A stretch of 7,765 nt of DNA from Bacillota bacterium. GTDB taxonomy: Bacteria > Bacillota > Clostridia > Acetivibrionales > DSM-2933. Location: the NCBI GenBank assembly GCA_023441845.1, contig JAEZNF010000104.1, forward strand, positions 1 to 7,765. Reading direction: 5' to 3'. The first letter of the stretch is position 1; every line of letters begins with the position of its first letter. The translations under genes and the position numbers were made by a program. Positions 1 to 5,236 of this stretch are shown piece after piece. The notes under the pieces are model-generated. The model saw only the letters and a program-made list of their open reading frames with translations, had not been told where the DNA came from and did not search any database.

Positions 1-135
1 CAATGAGAAAAGACAAAATAATAAGTATAACTTTCGGATACTTCATAATTACCCCCGTAAAATATTTATAAGTTTATTATAGACAATTTTTACGGCGTAG
101 GGAATAAGTATTTATTAACTTTGTGAGTTTAAACT

Positions 136-165
136 CGTTATAGTATACTTATTTTATACTTTCTA
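136..165. repeat. 30-bp dispersed repeat, copy 1
   Basis: This 30-base stretch matches 2482-2511 at 29 of 30 positions in the same orientation; the only difference is T at 141 against C at 2487. The second copy forms the last codons of the asparagine synthetase remnant. Here the flanks show no other likeness to that gene, so this copy is either a tiny leftover of a similar 3' end or a short mobile or recombination-prone sequence. The match was found by eye. Confidence 0.7.
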
Positions 166-179
166 TCTTTCTATAGCAC

Positions 180-330
180 CAATAAATATCGTTGGACGTA
201 ATGCCTATGAAATTAATTGTATCGAATTGAAGTTTTTAAACCAATAGTAATGAATACCGGGGAAGAGTTGAAAAAAGCTTTTGATGACTTAGCTCAAGAG
301 ACCTTTTTACAAAAGGGAATTTCATATTGA
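180..330 (+). pseudogene. Decayed coding remnant, unidentified
   Basis: Two overlapping open stretches in different frames read as one protein tail if a single frameshift is allowed near 227-231. The first (about 182-247) ends at TAG 245-247. The second (217-330) contains an ATG at 250 and ends at TGA 328-330. The second part encodes an acidic, probably helical C-terminus that includes NTGEELKKAFDDLAQE. No Shine-Dalgarno site precedes the ATG at 250, so a genuine 26-residue gene starting there is unlikely. I do not recognise the family. The composition looks like coding DNA, but the call rests only on that and on the plausibility of the joined frames. The rest of 1-250 is AT-rich and holds no gene I can support. 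Confidence 0.25.
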
Positions 331-464
331 TAACCACACAGAGGAGGTTTAATTTATATATTTATAGATCAATGCTAAGCGGTGTGGAAAATTAAGCAAA
401 GAGCCCGCCAGTCAACTCTTACTTTTATGTACTATATGTTTCGCGAAATCATATACCTTGATCC

Positions 465-508
465 ATTGAACGCGCAAAACTTTATGAAAATACTTTCGCG
501 CGTTCAAT
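465..508. repeat. Long inverted repeat / hairpin
   Basis: ATTGAACGCGC at 465-475 pairs perfectly with GCGCGTTCAAT at 498-508. After one mismatch (476 against 497) three more A-T pairs follow, leaving a loop at 480-493. The stem is rich in CGCG, which stands out in this AT-rich DNA. Neither strand has a clear T-run after the stem, so it is not a textbook intrinsic terminator. It may terminate transcription from the decayed gene to its left or be the end of a lost element. A second small CGCG-centred inverted repeat (TTTCGCGAAA, 439-448) lies just upstream. Confidence 0.5.
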
Positions 509-553
509 AAAAACGCAATAATTTATCTTAACCACATGCTTTTTATCAAATGT

Positions 554-590
554 TATGATATCATATCATATGTGCATACTATACGCTGTT
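554..590 (+). promoter_or_regulatory. Putative leader promoter region with palindrome
   Basis: The perfect 12-base palindrome TATGATATCATA (554-565) lies 56 bases upstream of the fusion start. AT-rich hexamers resembling a -10 box (CATACT or TACTAT, about 575-583) follow. In anaerobes, operons of this kind are often controlled by the peroxide sensor PerR, whose box is an AT-rich inverted repeat. The sequence here matches the PerR consensus only in its left half, so PerR control is an inference. No convincing -35 hexamer is visible. Confidence 0.3.
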
Positions 591-621
591 TATTAATAAA
601 ATTTAAGACATGAGGTGAACA

Positions 622-1782
622 ATGGATAACAAAGCGCTTTTTAATATAGGATATGGTTTGTATGTCTTGACAGCAAAGGATGGGGATAAAAATAACGGGT
701 GTATTATTAATACAGTAATGCAAGTTACTGATACTCCTCTTATCATTGTGGTTGGTGTAAACAAACAAAATTTAACTCATGACATAATTGTTAAAACCAG
801 GGAATTTAATATTTCTGTTTTGACACAGAATACTCCATTTGATGTTTTCAAGCATTTTGGTTATCAATCAGGAAAAACCACAGACAAATTTACAAATTAC
901 GGAGATAAAGTGGCAGGTGAAAATGGAATTATTTATCTGTCTAAATTTACAAATTCCTATTTGTATTGTAAGGTTTTGGAAGCGATTGATTTTGGAACGC
1001 ACTCAATATTTAAAGCAGAAGTAATTGATGCTAAATCAATAAACAATGATGAAACTGTAACTTACACATATTATCAAAAAAATATAAAACCAAAGCCGAC
1101 ACAAGAAACAAAAAAAGGTTGGCGTTGCAATATTTGTGGCTATATACATGAAGGTGAAGTTCTGCCGCCGGATTTTATATGCCCAATTTGTAAACATGGA
1201 GCAAATGATTTTTCAAAAATTCAAGATGAAACAGGAGGAGAAAAAACCATGAACATCAAAGGAACAAAAACAGAAAAGAATCTTGCAGCGGCATTTGCTG
1301 GTGAATCACAGGCAAGGAACAAGTACACCTACTTTGCATCTGTAGCAAAAAAAGAAGGCTATGAGCAAATTGCAGCTATTTTTGAAGCAACCGCCAACAA
1401 CGAAAAAGAGCACGCAAAGCTTTGGTTTAAAGCGCTTGGTGAGCTTGGAGATACGGCAGCTAATTTGCTTCATGCAGCTGAAGGCGAAAACTATGAGTGG
1501 ACAGATATGTATGAAGGTTTTGCAAAGGATGCAGAGGAAGAAGGCTTTACTGCACTTGCAGCGCAGTTCAGAATGGTTGCGAAAATCGAGAAGGCTCATG
1601 AGGAAAGATACCGTGCACTTCTTAAAAATGTAGAAATGCAGAAAGTATTTGAAAAGGCAGAGGAAACCATGTGGGAATGCCGTAACTGCGGACATCTTGT
1701 TATGGGTAAGAAAGCACCGGAGGTTTGTCCGGTTTGTGCGCATCCACAGAGTTTCTTTGAAGTAAGAAAAGAAAACTATTAA
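622..1782 (+). CDS. Flavin reductase-rubredoxin-rubrerythrin fusion
   Basis: This 386-residue protein has four modules. Residues 1-155 resemble the FMN-binding flavin reductase domain of high-molecular-weight rubredoxin (Hrb). Residues 167-198 form a rubredoxin with Cys169, Cys172, Cys187 and Cys190. Residues 210-345 form a rubrerythrin four-helix diiron domain with ExxH pairs at 261-264 and 323-326 and a conserved Glu at 228. Residues 351-380 form a C-terminal rubredoxin with Cys353, Cys356, Cys369 and Cys372. The family role is cytoplasmic reduction of hydrogen peroxide to water by the diiron site. In this arrangement NAD(P)H electrons could pass through FMN and rubredoxin within one chain (inference). 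GAGG at 612-615, six bases before ATG 622, sets the start. Usual Hrb proteins stop after the first rubredoxin and usual rubrerythrins start at the second half, so this is a fusion of two normally separate genes. It lies 18 bases ahead of the superoxide reductase gene and is probably co-transcribed with it. Domain calls are confident; the exact electron path is not shown by the sequence. Confidence 0.93.
   Translation: MDNKALFNIGYGLYVLTAKDGDKNNGCIINTVMQVTDTPLIIVVGVNKQNLTHDIIVKTREFNISVLTQNTPFDVFKHFGYQSGKTTDKFTNYGDKVAGENGIIYLSKFTNSYLYCKVLEAIDFGTHSIFKAEVIDAKSINNDETVTYTYYQKNIKPKPTQETKKGWRCNICGYIHEGEVLPPDFICPICKHGANDFSKIQDETGGEKTMNIKGTKTEKNLAAAFAGESQARNKYTYFASVAKKEGYEQIAAIFEATANNEKEHAKLWFKALGELGDTAANLLHAAEGENYEWTDMYEGFAKDAEEEGFTALAAQFRMVAKIEKAHEERYRALLKNVEMQKVFEKAEETMWECRNCGHLVMGKKAPEVCPVCAHPQSFFEVRKENY
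1233..1251 (+). promoter_or_regulatory. Internal ribosome binding site and start for rubrerythrin
   Basis: AGGAGG at 1233-1238, extended by a second GGAG to 1240, sits 8-10 bases before an in-frame ATG at 1249-1251 (codon 210 of the fusion). Starting there would give a 177-residue protein with the diiron domain and C-terminal rubredoxin, close to the usual size of a stand-alone rubrerythrin. The site looks like the old start signal of a separate gene that was absorbed as the linker of the fusion. It is a better Shine-Dalgarno match than the one at the start of the whole gene. Use in the cell is inferred. Confidence 0.6.
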
Positions 1783-1800
1783 TTTTTAGGAGGAACGACT

Positions 1801-2187
1801 ATGTGTAGTAAGCAAAAATTTTTTATTTGCAAGCATTGCGGAAATTTGATCGGTTTAATAGAGAATAAAGGCGTACCCATGGTTTGCTGCGGTGAAAAAA
1901 TGACAGAACTCATACCGAACACAGTTGAAGCTTCGGTTGAAAAACATTTACCTGTTGTCTCGGTTTTGGGAAATAAGATTGAAGTAGCAATCGGTAGCGT
2001 ACTTCACCCGATGGAGGAAGCACATCGCATTGACTTTGTATATGTTGAAACAGAGTGCGGCGGACAACGTAAATGCCTTAAAGTTGGAGAGACTCCCAAA
2101 GCTGTCTTTAGCTTTGAAGAAGATAAGCCAATTGCTGTATATGCATATTGCAACCTGCATGGTCTTTGGAAAACTGAAATAAAATAA
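1801..2187 (+). CDS. dfx: Desulfoferrodoxin (two-iron superoxide reductase)
   Basis: This 128-residue protein reduces superoxide to hydrogen peroxide in the cytoplasm without making oxygen, using electrons from rubredoxin. The N-terminal desulforedoxin-like domain carries Cys10, Cys13, Cys29 and Cys30, the four ligands of the FeCys4 centre, marking it as the two-iron type. The catalytic domain has His49, His69, His75, Cys117 and His120, matching the His4Cys active-site iron, and the EKH triplet at 47-49 keeps the Glu and Lys that assist catalysis in the family. The length is normal and no key residue is missing. AGGAGG at 1788-1793, seven bases before ATG 1801, fixes the start. It lies 18 bases after the peroxidase fusion, so the peroxide it makes can be removed by its neighbour, and both use rubredoxin-type electron donors. 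Confidence 0.95.
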   Translation: MCSKQKFFICKHCGNLIGLIENKGVPMVCCGEKMTELIPNTVEASVEKHLPVVSVLGNKIEVAIGSVLHPMEEAHRIDFVYVETECGGQRKCLKVGETPKAVFSFEEDKPIAVYAYCNLHGLWKTEIK

Positions 2188-2197
2188 TGCTGAGTTA

Positions 2198-2240
2198 ATT
2201 AATGCCTGCTTCTTGTTAATACAAAGAAGCAGGCATTAAT
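2198..2240 (+). terminator. Stem-loop ending the redox operon
   Basis: ATTAATGCCTGCTTCTT (2198-2214) pairs perfectly with 2224-2240, giving a 17-bp stem and a 9-base loop, beginning 11 bases after the desulfoferrodoxin stop. There is no T-run after the stem on either strand, so it may act as an RNA 3'-end stabiliser or a weak two-way terminator. The right arm overlaps the last codons of the decayed protease remnant on the other strand. Confidence 0.6.
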
Positions 2241-2470
2241 GCAGCTGAGACCTCGCCGGTATAGTCGATTCGCCACCTATGCCACAGGTAAAACAAACAT
2301 CATCAACATATTTCGGTTTCAATGCTATATCCTTTACATTGACTGAATTAATAATGGTTTCAGCAGTTCCGGTGTCAATAACAGCATTTTTTGGACTTTT
2401 TCCTTGCAATTAAAAGAAATTGATATTTTTATATTTGCGCAATAAGCCCGTCAAACTTATATATGTTCAC
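2236..2470 (-). pseudogene. Retropepsin-like aspartic protease remnant
   Basis: Three minus-strand frames join into one protein start. Frame one runs from GTG 2468-2470 (VNIYKFDGLIAQ), frame two covers about 2432-2403 (IKISISFNCK), and frame three runs from about 2403 to the stop at 2236-2238. Frame three holds the catalytic motif AVIDTGTAETII, with DTG at 2368-2376, and a GIGGES motif 31 residues after it, as in bacterial retropepsin-like proteases. Two frameshifts, one in an A-run near 2426-2430 and one near 2403, break the gene. The region after GIGGES, including the rest of the fold, is gone. It lies 13 bases beyond the stop of the asparagine synthetase remnant on the same strand. The family call rests on the DTG motif and spacing recognised by eye. 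An intact protein cannot be made. Confidence 0.6.
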
Positions 2471-2481
2471 TTTACATCGTC

Positions 2482-2511
2482 CGTTACAGTATACTTATTT
2501 TATACTTTCTA
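2482..2511. repeat. 30-bp dispersed repeat, copy 2
   Basis: Second copy of the repeat at 136-165 (29 of 30 bases). On the minus strand it encodes the last residues of the asparagine synthetase remnant (RKYKISIL and the stop), so this copy lies inside a gene end while copy 1 does not. Confidence 0.7.
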
Positions 2512-3197
2512 AGCCATATATCAACCTGTATAAGGTATGCAAAAAGCTGGGGAGCTGCCATCAACTGCCCGAACCACGGCTTCCCGTAATCTGATTTCCC
2601 TTCGGCTATTTTAAGGACCGCATCAACGTTAATCAAGGGAATAAGCGGTGAGCTTGAATCATTCAGTATATCTATAAGCCATTTGCGTACAAGGGCCTCA
2701 TAGGAAGGATTATGTGTTTTGGGATAAGGGTTTTTTTTGCGGTATAAAACATCACCGGGAAGTACTCCTTTAAGAGCCTGGCGTAAAATGCCTTTTTCCC
2801 TCCCGTCATACATTTTCATAGCCCACGGTATGTTCCAGACATACTCTACCAGCCGGTGATCACAGAAGGGTACTCTGACTTCCAGGCCTGAAGCCATGCT
2901 CATGCGGTCTTTCCGGTCAAGCAGGGTAGACATGAACCATGTAATATTGAGATAAAACATTTCGCGCCTTAAAGCCTCCAATGCCTCCTCACCGGGAAGG
3001 CGAGGTACCTCATCAAGCGTTTCACGGTATCTCATGGATGCATATTGTAAGGGATCAATAATATTTAATATCTCACGGGACAGTATGCCTGCCCGCTCGT
3101 TTGTGTAACGGGACCATGGGAATGTATTGCATTCCAGCAGTTCTTTACTGTGAAACCATGGATATCCGCCGAATACTTCGTCTGCACACTCACCTGA
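2484..3197 (-). pseudogene. asnB: Asparagine synthetase, C-terminal remnant
   Basis: The reading frame encodes about 237 residues of the synthetase half of a glutamine-hydrolysing asparagine synthetase. It begins at the conserved SGECADEVFGGYPW motif near the middle of the ATP-pyrophosphatase domain and runs to a natural-looking C-terminus. Further family landmarks are the LLDRKDRMSMASGLEVRVPF region, the KMYDGREKGILRQA region and KKNPYPKTHNPSYE. The N-terminal glutaminase domain and the ATP-binding SGGxDS loop are missing. The few residues before the serine (from an ATG at 3225-3227) do not belong to the family, so the break is near 3197. No ribosome binding site serves that ATG. A protein without the glutaminase domain and ATP loop should be inactive. 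The remaining part has no internal stop, so the loss is probably recent. Intact relatives are usually about 600 residues. Confidence 0.85.
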
Positions 3198-3567
3198 GTG
3201 ATATAAATGACAGAAGTAATGGTACATTAAAATGTAAAAAGTGCAAGATAGAAAAAATTAAGTTGGATAGAAGGAGGAGGATTATTCTGTTTTTAAAATA
3301 CATACTTGCCGGTGTTATGGTTTTGGGTGCAATACTTTCGAGAAAGGTAAATCTGGTAAATTTCTTTTGTTGTTTGATTAAGCGGAACTGAAATTCGGAT
3401 AAGAAAACTGAAAATTCTCCGGCCCTGATTCTCCAGGCCCACTTCGTAGTAATTACCCAGTTGCTTATGAGACTCATAAGGTTCTAAAGCAAGTCTTCGT
3501 CAGCCTTTCTAAAGAATGGTGAAGCTGATTTTCCCGGCTTCTCTACGCGGACATCTCCGAAGGTATA
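3198..3567. other. Gene-free gap with unidentified coding traces
   Basis: About 370 bases separate the asparagine synthetase break from the TerA-like gene. On the plus strand a strong Shine-Dalgarno-like GGAGGAGG (3271-3278) is followed by an open frame to TGA 3389-3391 that encodes a hydrophobic segment (YILAGVMVLGAIL), but no ATG, GTG or TTG lies at a useful distance, so it may be a decayed small membrane peptide gene. On the minus strand, about 3300-3495 has an open frame without a start (it includes NYYEVGLENQGRR) that I cannot assign. The stretch around 3400-3560 is richer in GC than its surroundings. Confidence 0.4.
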
Positions 3568-4173
3568 CTATTTTCTGCCTGCAACCCATTTCATTCCCCA
3601 CTTATAGTTTATATCCATCTGCTGATGTCCTGAAAAGAATGTTACAAGCTTTTCAACACTAAAAGTTTCATCATTTACATTTTCCAGCATAGCAATGGCA
3701 CACATTCCCAGATTGGAATTATACTCGTCCATCCTAACTATAATATCCTGACTTCCTGGGCATTTTACAGTTATAACTCCATCTACCTGTTTCCAGTTTG
3801 CAGCGCCTTCATATATATAAGTATAAACAAGAACTCGTTTAATTTGGGAAATCATACTTCCGTTTATTCTTAAATTTTCTCCATTTTGAGATGAACCAGT
3901 TCTATCATCACCGTCTAATGATATATAAGGAGCATTGTTAAGACTGCCAAACGAATTGCCTAATGCCTGAACAGCTCCCTTTGAACTGTTTTTTAGTTCA
4001 AAAAGGCATCCTAAATCGAGATCCACAGCCTTTGCTGTGAATAAAGAACTTAAAAGCCCTTTTTTCTGCTGTGTCTGATTCCAATTAAGATTAATGATTA
4101 TCTCTCCTAATGGGGAAGAACTTTTTTTCTCCAGATTTATTTTTTCACCTTTCTTGGAAAGTTCAATAGCCAT
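3568..4173 (-). CDS. TerA/TerD-family stress protein
   Basis: This 201-residue protein belongs to the TerD superfamily and is most like TerA. Conserved pieces are DLDLGC (51-56), KGAVQALGNSFGS (65-77), the acidic calcium-binding motif SLDGDDRTG (85-93), GENLRING (98-105) and NVNDETFSVEKLV (165-177). Proteins of this family bind calcium and take part in tellurite and general stress tolerance, often linked to phage resistance; the biochemical role is unsettled. GGAGGG at 4184-4189, ten bases before the ATG at 4171-4173, supports the start. Family members usually sit in a ter cluster with terB, terC, terD and others; none is visible here, so this is an orphan or the cluster lies elsewhere. There is no signal peptide. 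Between it and the next remnant, 4174-4484 is AT-rich intergenic DNA in which I see no gene. Confidence 0.85.
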   Translation of the reverse strand: MAIELSKKGEKINLEKKSSSPLGEIIINLNWNQTQQKKGLLSSLFTAKAVDLDLGCLFELKNSSKGAVQALGNSFGSLNNAPYISLDGDDRTGSSQNGENLRINGSMISQIKRVLVYTYIYEGAANWKQVDGVITVKCPGSQDIIVRMDEYNSNLGMCAIAMLENVNDETFSVEKLVTFFSGHQQMDINYKWGMKWVAGRK

Positions 4174-4484
4174 TTTACATCAGCCCTCCGATATAAATTT
4201 TTTAATATTATTTTATAGCACGTTCAATAAAAGTTGAAATGTAACTATTATTATATATCTTTTGATTAATATTTACAATATTCAACAAAATTATAAATTC
4301 AATAATTAACAGAGTATTCGATAAAATTAACCCAATTGGACTCAGCGGGAATATGTTCCTTTTAGCTTGCGATTGTAAATAATGATTCACACGTGGATAT
4401 GTATTATATAATTAAGGCATAAAATGTCAAACGTAATTAACAAGGGTGGTTAATGCATCCTGTAAAACTTAACTTTGATTAATT

Positions 4485-4589
4485 ATGAAATTATCAAAAA
4501 CTGAATCTGAAGCTTTAATAAAAAGTGGTATAGGGCAAGGAGCGTTTCGAATTAAATTGATTAAATATTTGGAGAAGTGCTATGTTACT
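4485..4589 (+). pseudogene. HNH endonuclease remnant
   Basis: From ATG 4485 the frame reads TESEALIKSGIGQGAFRIKL and continues to KCYVT. This resembles the segment just before the catalytic module of a common HNH endonuclease family (pattern: IKsRiGQGxFRxxLi, then C-x-vTG). The expected Arg before IGQG is Gly here, the Gly after VT is missing, and no HNH motif follows. Everything before TES is missing too: an in-frame TGA lies at 4476-4478 and no Shine-Dalgarno site precedes the ATG. The frame stays open to 4697 but stops looking like the family after about 4589. It meets the DUF6431-type remnant head-on. Family assignment is by eye. Confidence 0.5.
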
Positions 4590-4775
4590 ATATGGAATAA
4601 TGGTTTCAGGAAGAATTGCACGGGTGTGCTTGCAGGAAGAACAAATGATTCTTGTAATATCTATTGTATACGTCACTGTACATTGATTTTTATATGAAAT
4701 CAGGTAGCGAGTATACGAATCATGGTAAGACCAGTTTGGGTGCTTTGCATCACAATATGGACATGTAAGATTCAC
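4554..4775 (-). pseudogene. DUF6431-type zinc-ribbon remnant
   Basis: From GTG 4773-4775 the minus-strand frame encodes a zinc ribbon with Cys5, Cys8, Cys45 and Cys48 (CPYC and CSSC). It includes YTRYLI and the stretch CKHTRAILPETIIPYSN, a close match to the 'C..C..THALLP..IIPY' pattern I associate with DUF6431 proteins, which resemble the N-terminal part of transposase-like proteins. Only about 74 residues keep the pattern; the frame then runs to a stop at 4515-4517 in unrelated sequence. There is no Shine-Dalgarno site before the GTG, and the upstream frame is closed by a stop. This is a truncated gene, probably left by a mobile element. The function of the domain is unknown; nucleic-acid binding is an inference from the zinc ribbon. 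Confidence 0.55.
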
Positions 4776-4875
4776 AAAAGGAAGTTTGTCTCATGTGAAA
4801 TCTTCCATTGACTCTAAAAAATACCTTATGCTGACAATACATTAAAATTCAACTTGCAAAATACTGTAAATAATC

Positions 4876-4977
4876 TTATCATAATATTGTTGGGTGTGCT
4901 TTTATAAGCATATCAGAGGGAGAAAGATTGTTAAGCGGGCAAGCAAAACTGACTCTTTCTCTTTTGTATTATGATAA
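4876..4977 (+). ncRNA. Candidate structured RNA, three-way junction
   Basis: Three nested helices can be drawn by hand. P1 pairs TTATCATAATA (4876-4886) with 4967-4977, 11 perfect pairs. P2 pairs 4895-4901 with 4906-4912 (seven pairs, one G-U, loop TTAT). P3 pairs 4917-4927 with 4954-4964 (11 pairs, two G-U) around a 26-base loop. Joining strands are 8, 4 and 2 bases. All three wobble pairs are G-U in plus-strand RNA and would be C-A clashes in minus-strand RNA, so the plus strand is favoured. I match it to no known riboswitch or small RNA. A degenerate mobile element with 11-bp terminal inverted repeats is the main alternative. Confidence 0.35.
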
Positions 4978-5138
4978 TATATTTTCAGAATAGGTTAATA
5001 GAACCCGGTCATATTTTGACAGATTTTTATGTAATTTATTTTCGGGTTTTGTAAGTGAAGGTAATTTTATTTTGACGTTTTATTCAGTTGCCGGGTGAAA
5101 ATAAGTTGGTGTTCTACAGTGGGGCACTGTCCATCAGC

Positions 5139-5205
5139 TAACAACAGATTCACACAGAGGCTCGAGAGAAAGAGCATGAAGCGGTCCTCTGAAGCATGAA
5201 CAATG
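5139..5205 (+). repeat. 67-base repeat, copy A (decayed)
   Basis: This stretch aligns with 6899-6963 at 59 of 67 columns (six substitutions, two single-base gaps), by hand count. In copy B the sequence lies in an open frame (LTIDSHRAREKEREAVLRSM). Here the same frame is broken by one extra base near 5158 and by a CGA-to-TGA stop, so copy A is a dead fragment of the same coding sequence. It can also form a 7-bp hairpin, GAAGCAT with ATGCTTC (5191-5197 with 5203-5209), not shared by copy B. It ends about 30 bases before the glycosyltransferase start. Confidence 0.7.
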
Positions 5206-5236
5206 CTTCTTCTTAGTTCATAAAGGTAGGTGACAT

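Larger units (their letters stand above)
4776..5236. other. Intergenic region with structure and repeat
   Basis: These 461 bases hold no gene I can support on either strand. They contain the predicted three-way-junction element (4876-4977), a small 6-bp hairpin ACAGTGGGGCACTGT (5116-5130), the decayed 67-base repeat (5139-5205) and the glycosyltransferase ribosome binding site. The remaining sequence is AT-rich and featureless to my reading. Confidence 0.5.

Noticed and set aside
341..348. GAGGAGGT, a strong Shine-Dalgarno-like sequence in the left region
   Set aside because: No start codon follows at a useful distance and stops appear in the downstream frames.
498..512. CGTTCAATAAAA shared with 4220-4231
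   Set aside because: A 12-base AT-rich match is short enough to be chance, and the flanks do not agree.
1306..1743. Open frame of 145 codons on the minus strand opposite the rubrerythrin domain
   Set aside because: It is antisense to a well-supported domain, has a Cys/Phe-rich composition typical of a shadow frame, and no ribosome binding site.
3500..3532. TCAGC/GCTGA stem followed by TTTT as a terminator
   Set aside because: The stem is only five pairs with a 19-base loop and lies on the wrong strand for the TerA-like gene.
4208..4390. Small minus-strand open frame of 60 codons upstream of the TerA-like gene
   Set aside because: Its composition is that of AT-rich intergenic DNA (Ile/Asn-rich), with no ribosome binding site and no recognisable motif.
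5139..5205. Known riboswitch (cyclic-di-GMP-like wording CACAGGGC...GAAAGAG) in the 67-base repeat
   Set aside because: Conserved core positions and helices of the known class are absent, and the copy at 6899-6963 is an open reading frame.
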